From: an uncultured Verrucomicrobiota bacterium
Lineage (GTDB): Bacteria > Verrucomicrobiota > Kiritimatiellia > CAIVKH01
NCBI GenBank assembly: GCA_937872895.1
Contig: CALMUP010000005.1
Coordinates: forward strand, 64,001-128,000
DNA length: 64,000 nucleotides
Direction of reading: 5' to 3'
Shown here piece after piece: positions 37,957 through 48,035 of this stretch (its first letter is position 1; each line of letters opens with the position of its first letter). The position numbers and the translations under genes are program-made. The notes under the pieces are model-generated. The model was not told the DNA's origin. It saw nothing but the letters and a program-made list of their open reading frames with translations, and made no database searches.

Positions 37957-39459
37957 ATGAACCCGGTACACGATGAACCTTTGCTGACCGACCCGAAGTG
38001 GCGGGCCGACGACCTCGGCGCGCCGCTGCCCGAATCGGCGCACGCCAACTCGGTCTGCCTGCCCGGATGGCAGGACGTGGTGGATTACGAGGAGAAGAAC
38101 CCGCGGGTGATCGACCGGTTGCGGGCGGGCTATCCGCGGTTTGTCGTTCCCGTTCAATGCACCCAATTTTTCGCATTGTGCCGGGAGCGCTTCGCCCGCG
38201 AGGGGGAACTGTGCCACGCCTACCCTTCGGAGAAGTCGGCCGCGCGCTGTGTCCGGCTGATCGCCCGCTGGTCCGGCCACGAGGCGCGGGTGCAGTTCTG
38301 GCCGGAACACCGGGTGCATGTCGTCTGTTTTCCCGCTGCGGCGGAGGCCTCCGCACTCAAGTACTGGCGGCATTCCGGCGACGGCATTTCATCACGCCAG
38401 GCGGAAGCTCTGCTGGCGGGGCGACCGGACACGGCACGCACCGCCGTGCGCGACCAGGTGCGTTCACGGATCGCCGCGCATTATGGCGTGCCGGCCGATC
38501 ACGTGTTCCTGTTCAAATCCGGCATGGCGGCCATCTATACCCTGCACCGCATGGCGGTGGCACGGCGGCCGGATGCGGCGTGCATCCAGTTCGGCTTTCC
38601 CTATGTGGACACATTGAAGATCCTGCAGGAATTCGGGGCGCGTTCGGCGTTTTTCCCGCTCGGCAACGCGGTGGACCTGCGCATGCTCAGCCGGATGGCG
38701 GTGATCGACCGGATCGCGGCGGTGTTCTGCGAATTCCCCTCCAACCCGCTTCTCAACAGCCCGGACCTGGCCGTGCTCGCCCAGCATGCCCGCAATGGCC
38801 AGTTCCCGCTGATCGTGGACGACACGCTGGCGGGCGCGGTCAATGTGAACCTGCTGTCCGCCGCCGACCTGGTCGTCACCAGCCTGACCAAGTACTTCAC
38901 CGGCCGTGGCGATGTCATGGGCGGAGCGGCCGTGCTGAACCCGAAGAGCCCGATCCACGACTCCCTGCTCTCCGCCCTGCGCGGGGAGTATGAGGACACG
39001 GTGTGGGGCGAAAACCTCGCCTTGATGGAAAGCTACAGCGCGGACTATGTCGAGCGGATGCAGCACATCAACCGGACGGCGGAACAGGTGTGCGACTGGC
39101 TGGCCGCACGGCCGGAGGTCAAGACCGTGTACTACCCGAAGTTCCGGGCCCGCGAGGTCTATGACCGGTTCCGGGTGGCGGATGGCGGGTATGGCGGGTT
39201 GTTCTCCATCGTACTGCACGAGGCGGCCCGATCGACCGTACCCTTCTACAATGCCCTCCCCTTCTGCAAGGGACCCAATCTCGGGACGGTGTTCAGCCTG
39301 TGCTGTCCATTCACCATGCTCGCCCACTACGACGAGCTGGACTGGGCGGAGCAATGCGGGGTGTCGCGGTACCTGCTGCGGTTTTCGATCGGCCTCGAAC
39401 CGGCCGGGACCCTGATCCAGCGGCTGGAGCAGGCGTTTGCCGCAATCAAACCGGGCTGA
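37957..39459 (+). CDS. Cystathionine gamma-synthase, STR2/YML082W-like
   Basis: A 500-residue PLP enzyme of the Cys/Met metabolism family. The N-terminal ~150 residues (LGAPLPESAHANSVCLPGW, YEEKNPRVIDRLRAGYPRF) follow the extension of fungal STR2-type cystathionine gamma-synthases, which ordinary bacterial MetB (~390 residues) lacks. The PLP domain carries LFKSGMAAIYTL, IVDDTLAG and the Schiff-base Lys K312 (TSLTKYFTG). It likely joins an activated homoserine and cysteine in transsulfuration. The start at 37957 was chosen to include the conserved LGAPLP segment; a longer frame from 37843 adds unconvincing sequence. Confidence 0.8.
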   Translation: MNPVHDEPLLTDPKWRADDLGAPLPESAHANSVCLPGWQDVVDYEEKNPRVIDRLRAGYPRFVVPVQCTQFFALCRERFAREGELCHAYPSEKSAARCVRLIARWSGHEARVQFWPEHRVHVVCFPAAAEASALKYWRHSGDGISSRQAEALLAGRPDTARTAVRDQVRSRIAAHYGVPADHVFLFKSGMAAIYTLHRMAVARRPDAACIQFGFPYVDTLKILQEFGARSAFFPLGNAVDLRMLSRMAVIDRIAAVFCEFPSNPLLNSPDLAVLAQHARNGQFPLIVDDTLAGAVNVNLLSAADLVVTSLTKYFTGRGDVMGGAAVLNPKSPIHDSLLSALRGEYEDTVWGENLALMESYSADYVERMQHINRTAEQVCDWLAARPEVKTVYYPKFRAREVYDRFRVADGGYGGLFSIVLHEAARSTVPFYNALPFCKGPNLGTVFSLCCPFTMLAHYDELDWAEQCGVSRYLLRFSIGLEPAGTLIQRLEQAFAAIKPG

Positions 39460-39492
39460 CCGGGAACGCGCGACGGGGGCACGTCGGCAGGA

Positions 39493-40173
39493 TTACGAAT
39501 CGCGGCCAGGCTGCAATTGCACGATCTGGAGGACTCGGCGGCTGCCATCGTTCACCAACTGCATGGCATGATCACGCAAGTACTGGTCATGCAGGGCCGA
39601 AGCGCGGGCCACGTAGTCCTGGGTCGAACGCGGCAGGCGGCGCAGGTTGAACCCGGCCTCGGCCACCCGGTTCGGCCCGGCGTTGTAGCAGGCCAGCAAG
39701 AGCGACCGCTCGTCGGCCTGCCAACGGTTTTTGTTCGCCTGAAGGAAGCCGTGCAAGTGGGACAGGTACGCAGCACCGACCCGGCGGTTCAGGGTCGGCT
39801 CGAACGCACGGTCAAAACCCACCGGCTTGCCGAGGATCCGGGCGGTGGTCTCCCGCCAGGTTTCACGCTTGATCTGCATCAGCCCCCGTTCACCATGGCG
39901 GCCAACTGCACGGGCGTTCCCGGCCGACTCGATCTGGACCACGGAGTCCACCAGCAGATCGGCCACCAGCGTTTCCGGAAGCTCCGTCGCGGCAGGCGGC
40001 GTGGTGGCAACCGCCACCGGCTCCGACCCGGTTGTTGCCTCTACGGCAGTGTGCACCGGCAACGGCTCAACCGGACGGCTCGACTTCACCGCCACCTCGA
40101 CACCCATCGCCGAGACGGCAAAGGCCATGAATACCGTCCAGACCTTGAACTCACTGATTGCGTTTGTTTTCAT
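39493..40173 (-). CDS. Lytic transglycosylase (SLT domain)
   Basis: A 226-residue protein. An N-terminal hydrophobic anchor (VWTVFMAFAVSAMG) and a Thr/Pro-rich linker precede an SLT domain with catalytic Glu in VVQIESAGNARA, the GERGLMQI motif, and ACYNAGPNRV. It would cleave peptidoglycan glycan strands in the periplasm, either lipid-free or anchored by the N-terminal helix. AGGG lies upstream of the start. Convergent with the STR2-like gene. Confidence 0.9.
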   Translation of the reverse strand: MKTNAISEFKVWTVFMAFAVSAMGVEVAVKSSRPVEPLPVHTAVEATTGSEPVAVATTPPAATELPETLVADLLVDSVVQIESAGNARAVGRHGERGLMQIKRETWRETTARILGKPVGFDRAFEPTLNRRVGAAYLSHLHGFLQANKNRWQADERSLLLACYNAGPNRVAEAGFNLRRLPRSTQDYVARASALHDQYLRDHAMQLVNDGSRRVLQIVQLQPGRDS

Positions 40174-40405
40174 GATCTACCCTGTTGCCCTGAGATCCAT
40201 GCCCTTCGCGCCCTACGCGTGAAACGCACCCTACCGATCGGCCAAGCCATCCGACTTGACCATCGGCAGAACAAGGTACCGGCGAATGGGCTGATGTAAA
40301 GTGCTAAAACGTTCTACATGCTGACCCGGGAAGCCGGCTGATTTTTGCAAATGGGCGCAAAAACGGGGCTTTTAGGGGGTTAGGGCTCGCCGGAGGGGGG
40401 ATCTG

Positions 40406-40427
40406 AGCCCGAAAAAAAGTTCGGGCT
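40406..40427. other. Hairpin-forming sequence
   Basis: AGCCCGAA and TTCGGGCT form an 8-bp stem around an A-rich loop, in the 271-base gap between the lytic transglycosylase start and the RmlD-like gene end. It lies 18 bases past that stop. No U-run follows on either strand, so a terminator role is uncertain. The rest of 40174-40444 shows no gene. Confidence 0.45.
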
Positions 40428-40444
40428 TCCGGGGGCAAAAAGGC

Positions 40445-41338
40445 CTAGGCGGAGGTCGGGAGAACCCCGAAATGGAGGAGGAAGCGGTGGGCGACCTCCC
40501 GGAAGTCGGTAGGGGGCGGGAAGCCGCGGGCGAGCCAGTCGGTCATGTCGAGGTGGGCGTCATCGGGGCGGGTGGCGCGGCGCGGGATGACGGTGGCGCT
40601 GGGGGTGAGGTGGGTGGTGGGCCAGCCGATGAGCTCGGCCATTTCGAGGGCGGCGCGGTAGCGGGTGAGCGGACGGGTGGTGCTGAAGTGGAAGGTGCCG
40701 GCGTGGCCACCGGTGAGCAGGTGGCGCATGGCGATGCCGACGTCGCGGGTCCATACAGGGTAGCGTTTCAGGACATCGTCGAGCGGGCGGGGTTCAGTGG
40801 CGCGCAGGTCGGCGATGAGCTGGCTGAAGAAGCCGGATTGGTCGAAGGACTCGGTCCACCCCATCAGCAGGGGGACGCGCAGGACGATGGACCGGTCGCG
40901 GCCGCGCAGGGCGTCCTCGGCTTCGGCCTTGGATTTTCCGTATTCGCTGAGGGGATGGCGGGGGGCATCGGGGCGGTACGGGGGGGCCTTGCCATCGAAG
41001 ACGTAGTCGGTGCTGACGAACAGGAGCGGGGTCGTGGCGGGGAGCAGTTCGGTCAGGGCGACAACCGGCCGGGTATTCAGGCGGCGGGTTTCCTCCGGGT
41101 GGTCCTCGCAGAAGTCGGGTTCGCGGTAGGCGGCCAGGGCGATGACCACGTCGGGCTGGACCTCGTCGAGGAACCGGGCCAGGGCGTCCCGTTCGCGCAG
41201 GTCGACCGCGCGGAAGGCCTCGCCGCGGGGGCGCATCGAGGTACCAACCACGGTAAACGCCTCCCGGAGCTCGGGCAATGCCCCCGATCCGAGGAATCCG
41301 CTCGCTCCCAATACGGCACAAACCGGCTTCTTGCTCAT
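40445..41338 (-). CDS. RmlD-like NAD(P)-dependent sugar reductase
   Basis: A 297-residue extended SDR with Rossmann motif GASGFLGSG, active-site FVSTDYVFDG and YGKSKAEAE (Tyr and Lys), as in dTDP-4-dehydrorhamnose reductase RmlD. The rest of the rml pathway is not adjacent, so the substrate may be another nucleotide sugar. It is divergent from ugd, with a sigma-70-like promoter for ugd in between. Confidence 0.8.
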   Translation of the reverse strand: MSKKPVCAVLGASGFLGSGALPELREAFTVVGTSMRPRGEAFRAVDLRERDALARFLDEVQPDVVIALAAYREPDFCEDHPEETRRLNTRPVVALTELLPATTPLLFVSTDYVFDGKAPPYRPDAPRHPLSEYGKSKAEAEDALRGRDRSIVLRVPLLMGWTESFDQSGFFSQLIADLRATEPRPLDDVLKRYPVWTRDVGIAMRHLLTGGHAGTFHFSTTRPLTRYRAALEMAELIGWPTTHLTPSATVIPRRATRPDDAHLDMTDWLARGFPPPTDFREVAHRFLLHFGVLPTSA

Positions 41339-41366
41339 GGTTCCCTTTCCCGAAAGGCTTGTACTA

Positions 41367-41395
41367 TTGCAATTCCCGGTTTGCCCGTCTAGTAT
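41367..41395 (+). promoter_or_regulatory. Sigma-70 promoter for ugd
   Basis: TTGCAA (41367-41372) and TAGTAT (41390-41395) are separated by 17 bases, about 40 bases before the ugd start. Confidence 0.65.
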
Positions 41396-41433
41396 GGCCG
41401 TCCTTTAATCGGTTAGGACAACGAGGACGTACT

Positions 41434-42738
41434 ATGAACATTACCGTGGTGGGAACTGGTTATGTCGGTCTGGTGACCGGCGCGTGTTTTTCGGATTGGG
41501 GCCATCATGTCCTGTGTGTGGACAACGACCAGCGCAAAGTGGACATGCTCCACCGGATGGAAATGCCGATCTACGAGATCGGCCTCGAAGAACTGGTCCG
41601 TCGCAACGTTGCGGCCGGCCGGCTGAAGTTCACCACCTCGATCAAGGAAGGCACCGAGTTCGCCGAGGCGATCTTCATTGCCGTCGGCACCCCGCCGGGC
41701 TACCGCGGCGCGGCGAACATGTCGTATGTCGAGCAGGTCGGCCGCCAGGTGGCCGAACACATGACCAGCTACCGCCTTCTCGTCGAGAAGAGCACCGTCC
41801 CGGTCAACACCGGCGAGCAGCTCAAGCGCACGGTCACGAAGTACCTGCGTGCCGACATCCCGTTTGACGTCGCCTCGAACCCGGAATTCCTGAAGGAAGG
41901 CACGGCGATCGAGGACGCGAACGATCCGGACCGCATCGTGGTCGGTGTCGAGAGCGAACGCGCGGCCAAGTTGTTGCGCGACATCTATGACCCGATCATC
42001 AAGAAGACCGGCTGCGCCTTCCTCGAGATGAACATCGCCAGCGCGGAGCTGACCAAGCACGCGTCCAACTCGTTCCTGGCCATGAAGATCTCCTTCGTCA
42101 ACGCGGTAAGCCGCATCTGCGAACTGGCCGGCGCGGACATCGAACAGGTCGCCCGTGGCATGGGCCTCGACAAGCGCATCGGCCCGCGGTTCCTCCAGGC
42201 GGGCGTCGGGTACGGCGGCTCCTGCTTCCCGAAGGACGTCGATGCCTTCGTGCAGATCGGCGACCAGCTCGGCTACAATTTCGAACTGCTCAAGGAAGTG
42301 CAGCGGATCAACAAGACGCAGCGCGAACACGTGATGCAGAAGATCCAGCGCGAGCTGTGGGTGATCCAGGACAAGGTGGTGGCGGTGATCGGCCTCGCCT
42401 TCAAGCCGGGCACCGACGACGTGCGCGAGTCCCCTGCCCTCTACTTCGTCCCGCAGTTGATCGAGGCCGGCGCAAAGGTCCGCCTGTGGGATCCGGTGGC
42501 CGAGGGCCGCTTCGCCGAACTGTTCCCGCAGGAGAAGTATTTCAAGACCCCGCTGGAAACGGCCGACGGCGCCGACCTGCTGCTGATCCTGACCGACTGG
42601 CCGGAGGTGAAGAACATCGACCTCGACGCCTTGAAGGCGAAGATGCGCTGCCCGGTGATCGTGGACGGGCGCAACCAGTTCGACCCCAAGAAGATCCGCG
42701 ACAAGGGCTTCACCTACATCAGCGTGGGCCGCGCCTGA
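41434..42738 (+). CDS. ugd: UDP-glucose 6-dehydrogenase
   Basis: A 434-residue enzyme with NAD-binding GTGYVGLVTG at the N-terminus, the substrate loop SNPEFLKEGTAIED, central-domain AELTKHASNSFLAMKISFVN, catalytic Cys in GYGGSCFPKD and C-terminal FKPGTDDVRESP. It oxidises UDP-glucose to UDP-glucuronate for capsule, LPS or exopolysaccharide. GAGG lies upstream of the start. A longer frame beginning at 41278 is not coding. Confidence 0.95.
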   Translation: MNITVVGTGYVGLVTGACFSDWGHHVLCVDNDQRKVDMLHRMEMPIYEIGLEELVRRNVAAGRLKFTTSIKEGTEFAEAIFIAVGTPPGYRGAANMSYVEQVGRQVAEHMTSYRLLVEKSTVPVNTGEQLKRTVTKYLRADIPFDVASNPEFLKEGTAIEDANDPDRIVVGVESERAAKLLRDIYDPIIKKTGCAFLEMNIASAELTKHASNSFLAMKISFVNAVSRICELAGADIEQVARGMGLDKRIGPRFLQAGVGYGGSCFPKDVDAFVQIGDQLGYNFELLKEVQRINKTQREHVMQKIQRELWVIQDKVVAVIGLAFKPGTDDVRESPALYFVPQLIEAGAKVRLWDPVAEGRFAELFPQEKYFKTPLETADGADLLLILTDWPEVKNIDLDALKAKMRCPVIVDGRNQFDPKKIRDKGFTYISVGRA

Positions 42739-42765
42739 TCCGCCGGGGCGTGCGCCACGAACCGG

Positions 42766-42794
42766 TTGACTTCGTTCACCGGTTCCTCTAGGGT
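42766..42794 (+). promoter_or_regulatory. Sigma-70-like promoter for rpsU
   Basis: TTGACT (42766-42771) and TAGGGT (42789-42794) lie 17 bases apart, about 70 bases before the rpsU start. Confidence 0.55.
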
Positions 42795-42862
42795 GCGCCC
42801 CTTGTTTTTTCAATCCATCCTCCGGGATGATCGAACCGTGAAGGGAGAGTGAATCAGACATC

Positions 42863-43039
42863 GTGACGGAAGTAAAAATTCGCAAAGGGGAATCCGTTGA
42901 CCGCGCCTTGCGCCGCTTGAAGAAGAAGCTGGACAAGGAAGGTATCATGCGCGAAATCCGCGCCCACCGGTACTTCGAGAAACCCAGCGAGCGCCGCCGC
43001 CGCAAGGAAGCGCGGGCCCGTATGCGCCCTGCGCGCTGA
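42863..43039 (+). CDS. rpsU: 30S ribosomal protein bS21
   Basis: A 58-residue basic protein with the bS21 pattern: VKIRKGESVDRALRRLKKK, then GIMREIRAHRYFEKPSERRR and a Lys/Arg-rich tail. It uses a GTG start with GGGAG about 12-16 bases upstream. It forms part of the 30S platform near the mRNA exit, helping Shine-Dalgarno pairing. A strong terminator follows at 43062. Confidence 0.95.
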   Translation: MTEVKIRKGESVDRALRRLKKKLDKEGIMREIRAHRYFEKPSERRRRKEARARMRPAR

Positions 43040-43061
43040 TCCACTTGATGGTTTCCATCAC

Positions 43062-43092
43062 AGACTCCCCTCCGGGGGAGTCTTCCTTTTTT
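43062..43092 (+). terminator. Rho-independent terminator of rpsU
   Basis: AGACTCCCC pairs with GGGGAGTCT across a four-base loop, followed by TCCTTTTTTA. It lies 22 bases past the rpsU stop. Confidence 0.88.
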
Positions 43093-43120
43093 ATACGATA
43101 GACGACGAGTTCGCGAGCTG

Positions 43121-44047
43121 ATGCACTTTTCCGTTTCCACGCATTGGAACACCTACCGGCACACCACCGGCGAGGCGATGATCGAGGAGATCCTCGGCCT
43201 CGGCGTGGATGCGGTGGAACTCGGGTACGACCTCCGCATCGACATGGTTCCCGGCGTCCGGGCCATGGTGGCCGCCAAGGCGGTGAAGGTCGACAGCGTC
43301 CACAACTACTGCCCGGTGCCGATGGGCGCGCACCGCGGCCACCCCGAACTGTACACCCCGGCCAGCACCGAGCGGACCACCCGCGACAACGCCGTGCTGC
43401 ACATGAGCAAGACCATCGCCTTTGCCGCCGAGGTCGGGGCCCGGGTCGTCGTGGCGCATGCCGGCAACGTGGACATGTCCCGGATGAGCCGGGAGATGAT
43501 CGAATGGTGCGAACAGGGACGCCAGTACTCCCCGGCCTACGAGAAACTGAAGCTCAAGGTCATGACCACCCGCGACAAGAAGGCGCCGAAGCAGCTCGAT
43601 TACCTGCGCGAGAGCATCGACCGCCTGCTGCCGGTGCTGGAGCAGTACCGCATGGTCCTCGCCTTCGAAAACCTGCCGACCTGGGAGTCGATCCCGACCG
43701 AGATCGAGATCGAACGCCTGCTCTCCTCCTACCAGTCCCCCTGGCTGCGCTGCTGGTTCGATTTCGGCCACGCCCAGATCCGCCAGAACATCGGGTTCAT
43801 CAACGCCGAACGCTGGGCCCAGCGGCTCGCCCCGTGGATGGCCGGGATGCACATCCACGATGTGCGGCCTCCGGTGCAGGACCATGTCATGCCGCCCAAG
43901 GGACAGATCCCCTTTGACCAATACCGCGAAATCGCCAACCGCGACCTGATCCGGGTCATCGAACCGGCCCCCGGCACCGAGGCCGGGGAGATCAAGGATG
44001 CGATTGCCTTCCTGCGCGGGTGTTGGCACACTCCGCCTCCGACGTAA
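43121..44047 (+). CDS. Sugar phosphate isomerase/epimerase family (TIM barrel)
   Basis: A 308-residue protein of the xylose-isomerase-like/AP-endonuclease-2 TIM-barrel superfamily. Metal-site features in order: GLGVDAVELGY, VVVAHAGNVD, AFENLP (Glu ligand), CWFDFGHAQ (Asp and His) and GMHIHDVRPP. The substrate cannot be told. It precedes gmd by 21 bases and may belong with the nucleotide-sugar operon, although the family also includes unrelated enzymes. Confidence 0.78.
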   Translation: MHFSVSTHWNTYRHTTGEAMIEEILGLGVDAVELGYDLRIDMVPGVRAMVAAKAVKVDSVHNYCPVPMGAHRGHPELYTPASTERTTRDNAVLHMSKTIAFAAEVGARVVVAHAGNVDMSRMSREMIEWCEQGRQYSPAYEKLKLKVMTTRDKKAPKQLDYLRESIDRLLPVLEQYRMVLAFENLPTWESIPTEIEIERLLSSYQSPWLRCWFDFGHAQIRQNIGFINAERWAQRLAPWMAGMHIHDVRPPVQDHVMPPKGQIPFDQYREIANRDLIRVIEPAPGTEAGEIKDAIAFLRGCWHTPPPT

Positions 44048-45037
<990 letters not shown>

Positions 45038-45041
45038 CCCG

Positions 45042-45983
45042 ATGCGTGTCCTGGTCACAGGGGCCGCCGGCTTTGTCGGCGGGCACGCGTTGACCGAACT
45101 CCGGCGCGCCGGCCACGAGGTCGTCGCCACCGTGCTGCCCGGCCAGACCGACCAGGTCCCCGGGGCCATCGCCACCGTCGGCGTCGATCTGGTCGATGCC
45201 GACGGCATGGCCCGCCTGTTTTCCTCCCACACCCCCGACGCGGTGCTGCACCTTGCCGGCATGGCCTTCGTGCCGATGGCGTGGGACCAACCGCAGGCCG
45301 CGTTCCAGATCAACACCATCGGCACGATCAACGTGCTCGAGGCCGCACGCCGCCACACCCCGAACGCCCGCTTGCTGGCCGTGACCTCGGCCCAGTTGTA
45401 CGGGCACCAGCCAAGGCCGACCGCGATCCGCGAGGATGACCCGCCTTCGGCCGACAACCTCTACGCGCTGACCAAGTGGTCGGCTGACGCGGCCACGCGG
45501 ATGTATGCCGCACGCTACGGGCTGCACGCGATGACGGCGCGGCCGTGCAACCACATCGGCCCCGGCCAGTCGGAAAGTTTCGTGGTGTCCGCCTTCGCCC
45601 GCCAGCTCATCGCCATCGCGAACGGGAAACAGCCGTCGGTGATGAAGGTCGGCAACCTGGCCAGCCAGCGCGAATTCACCGATGTGCGCGACACCGTGCG
45701 CGCCTACCGGTTGCTGCTGGAGAAAGGCCGCACGGGCTGCGCCTACAACGTGGCCACCGGCGCGCTGACCACGATCCAGGCGCTGTTCGACCGGCTGTGC
45801 GCGATCGTCGGGGTTGCCCCCGAGATCACCATTGATCCGGCACTGTACCGTCCGACCGACAGCCAGCCGATCCTCGACACCTCGCGCATCCTGGAACATG
45901 TCGGATGGCGGCCGGAAATCCCGATCGAGACGACGCTGCGCGATGTCGTCGAGGATTTCCGCCAACGCATCGCCCGCGGTTGA
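45042..45983 (+). CDS. rmd: GDP-4-keto-6-deoxymannose reductase (Rmd-like)
   Basis: A 313-residue extended SDR with GAAGFVGGHAL, SAQLYG (catalytic Ser) and YALTKWSAD (Tyr and Lys), RPCNHIGPGQ and REFTDVRDTVRAY. Downstream of gmd by 4 bases, this points to GDP-D-rhamnose synthesis via Rmd rather than GDP-L-fucose (Fcl), whose epimerase residues I do not recognise. The product would feed O-antigen or exopolysaccharide. Confidence 0.83.
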   Translation: MRVLVTGAAGFVGGHALTELRRAGHEVVATVLPGQTDQVPGAIATVGVDLVDADGMARLFSSHTPDAVLHLAGMAFVPMAWDQPQAAFQINTIGTINVLEAARRHTPNARLLAVTSAQLYGHQPRPTAIREDDPPSADNLYALTKWSADAATRMYAARYGLHAMTARPCNHIGPGQSESFVVSAFARQLIAIANGKQPSVMKVGNLASQREFTDVRDTVRAYRLLLEKGRTGCAYNVATGALTTIQALFDRLCAIVGVAPEITIDPALYRPTDSQPILDTSRILEHVGWRPEIPIETTLRDVVEDFRQRIARG

Positions 45984-46005
45984 AGCGGCGCCCGGGCGGC
46001 ACGGC

Positions 46006-46926
46006 TCACGGTGCCGGCGACGGCTCGGAGGAGGCGGGCAGCGTGGCCAGCAGGTTGGTCGCTTCGACCAGGTTCGGATCGGCCTTGAGCGCGGCCTCGA
46101 GTTCCGCGCGGGCTTCGTCGAACTGGCGGTGCGCAAGGTAGATTTTCCCCAGGCCGAGCGAGGCGCGCGCGCTTTTCTTGCGGATCAGGATGGCGCGGCG
46201 GTATTCGAACTGCGCCTCCTCGTAGCGCTTCAGCTCCAGGTACACATCGCCGGCGGCGATGTAGGACGTTTCCAGGCTGGGATTCAGCCGCGTGGCTTCG
46301 CGGTACTGCAGCACGGCCTCCTCCAGACGACCGAGCGAACGGTACAGGTCGCCGAGGCTGGAACGGATCAGGCCGTTGTTGGGATCGAGCAGCATGGCCT
46401 TCTCAAGGGACGCGATCGCCTTGGCGGAGTCACCGTGTTCGAGGTGGATGCGGCCGACCTGGCGATGGGCCATGGTGAGTTGCGGATTCAGGGCGATGGC
46501 GCGCTCGAAATCGCGACGGGCTTCATCGAAGCGCTGCTGCGTACCGAGCAGGTTGCCGCGCAAGACGTGAGCCTGGGCGTGGGTGGGATCGAGTGCAATG
46601 GCACGGTCGGTGGCGGCGATCGCGGCATCGGCATCGCCGCGTTCGTAGTGGATCGCGGCGAGCAGCAGGTGCGGCTTCGGTTGGTCGGGCGCGGCCGCGG
46701 CGGCCTCGCGGGCGAGCGCTTCGGCCTCGGTCAACTGGCCTCGGTCGTAATGGATCTTCGCCTTGAGCAGCAACGCGTCCGGGTCACGCGGATCCATCCG
46801 CAGCGCGGCGGCGATCTCCTCGAGCGCCTTGTCGTAGTCGCCGGCCTTGAACTGGCTGTGGGCGAAACTGAGGCGGGACTGGACATTGCTGCCCAGTTTC
46901 TTGACCGATGGAATCCATTCCTCCAT
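46006..46926 (-). CDS. Tetratricopeptide-repeat protein
   Basis: A 306-residue protein made of eight or nine TPR units from residue ~17 to 290, each with the W/L-G/A-Y/F-A-P pattern (GDYDKALEEIAAALRMDP, GDSAKAIASLEKAMLLDP). There is no leader, enzyme domain or membrane segment. It would act as a cytoplasmic scaffold. It lies 18 bases downstream of the esterase gene on the same strand. Confidence 0.9.
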   Translation of the reverse strand: MEEWIPSVKKLGSNVQSRLSFAHSQFKAGDYDKALEEIAAALRMDPRDPDALLLKAKIHYDRGQLTEAEALAREAAAAAPDQPKPHLLLAAIHYERGDADAAIAATDRAIALDPTHAQAHVLRGNLLGTQQRFDEARRDFERAIALNPQLTMAHRQVGRIHLEHGDSAKAIASLEKAMLLDPNNGLIRSSLGDLYRSLGRLEEAVLQYREATRLNPSLETSYIAAGDVYLELKRYEEAQFEYRRAILIRKKSARASLGLGKIYLAHRQFDEARAELEAALKADPNLVEATNLLATLPASSEPSPAP

Positions 46927-46944
46927 GCCGCGAACCCGCTGCGC

Positions 46945-47967
46945 CTACAGCGAATGGCGGGTGAAGAATTTCCAGATGATCTCGGAGGCCGAGATGTCGC
47001 GGTTGACCCTGCCGATAAACATTTCGGGCAGGCCGGAATCGCCTCCGGGCCAGGTGTGGCCGGCACCATCGAGTTTCCACAGGATGACCTCGCCGGGCTC
47101 TCCCTCGCGGCCGAAATCCTGGAAACCGGCGTCGCCGCGGCGACCCTGGTCGCGTGGACGGTCGCCGACCTTGTTCCTGGCCAGCCAGAACTTCATCGTC
47201 TCCGGTACGCCAGGACGCGCCACCGGATCAATGCGCTCCAGGCGCGAACCGATGCCGCCCTCGAACGGGATGAATTTGTCATCGAGTCCGTGGAAGTGGA
47301 TGATCGGCATCGTGCGCGACGGCTTGCAATCGGCGGGATCGACGGTCATCACCGCGGCGACCGGGGCGATGGCGGCGATGCGGCCGGAGAGATCCGGATC
47401 GCAGGCGAACCGGTAGCACATCATCCCGCCCTGCGAGATCCCGGTCGCGTAGATGCGCTTGGTGTCGATCGCGTACTTCGCCTGCACATCCTTCAGCACG
47501 GCGCGGATGAACCCGAGGTCATCCTTGTTGTTCGCGGTGGCGAAGGTGTCGCTTTTCAGGATGTTCCAGGAAAGACGGCTGTCGCGGGCGCGTTCCCCGG
47601 TACCGGCGGGATAGATCACGATGAAGCCGTTCTGATCGGATACGCGGTCCATGCCGGTGATGCCGCGTACGGCGGAGGGACTGCCGCCGCCGCCGTGGAG
47701 GACCATGACCAGCGGGACCGGCGTGCCGGGGCGGTACGAGGCCGGGACGTGGACATCGTAGAAGCGGTCATCGCCACCGAACGACAGGTCGCGGCGGAAG
47801 TCGCCGGCCACCGCCTGTGCGCCGGAATTCTTTTCGGACAACGGTTGCATGGCGGTGGCTTCCTGCCGCTTGCGGCGGCCGCCGGCGAAGGCGTCCATCA
47901 TCGTGCCAAGGATACCAAGGATCATAACAACTCCAACGGTGGTGCGGACAAGAGCGGTTCGTTTCAT
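46945..47967 (-). CDS. Exported PHB-depolymerase-like/feruloyl esterase-type hydrolase
   Basis: A 340-residue secreted alpha/beta hydrolase of the LpqC/poly(3-hydroxybutyrate)-depolymerase family. Signal peptide GVVMILGILGTMMDAFA, oxyanion motif VMVLHGGGGSP, nucleophile Ser in ATGISQGGMM, catalytic Asp region in HGLDDKFIPF, and catalytic His in GAGHTWPGG. The start at 47967 was chosen for the signal peptide and AGGAG five to ten bases upstream. Likely an ester-bond hydrolase on plant or polymer esters; substrate unproven. Confidence 0.87.
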   Translation of the reverse strand: MKRTALVRTTVGVVMILGILGTMMDAFAGGRRKRQEATAMQPLSEKNSGAQAVAGDFRRDLSFGGDDRFYDVHVPASYRPGTPVPLVMVLHGGGGSPSAVRGITGMDRVSDQNGFIVIYPAGTGERARDSRLSWNILKSDTFATANNKDDLGFIRAVLKDVQAKYAIDTKRIYATGISQGGMMCYRFACDPDLSGRIAAIAPVAAVMTVDPADCKPSRTMPIIHFHGLDDKFIPFEGGIGSRLERIDPVARPGVPETMKFWLARNKVGDRPRDQGRRGDAGFQDFGREGEPGEVILWKLDGAGHTWPGGDSGLPEMFIGRVNRDISASEIIWKFFTRHSL

Positions 47968-48035
47968 GGCGACTCCTGAAAGGTTTGGTGATCGGGGATT
48001 GATAGCACAGGTGTGCGGGGGCGTCCATCCTGTCG

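Noticed and set aside
40406-40427. Hairpin as a firm terminator for the RmlD-like gene
   Set aside because: No U-run follows on the minus strand, so it was listed only as a hairpin of uncertain role.
44021-44040. TTGGCACACTCCGCC as a third sigma-54 promoter before gmd
   Set aside because: The -24 part fits but GC is one to two bases off the required 12-base spacing, and it lies inside the preceding coding sequence.
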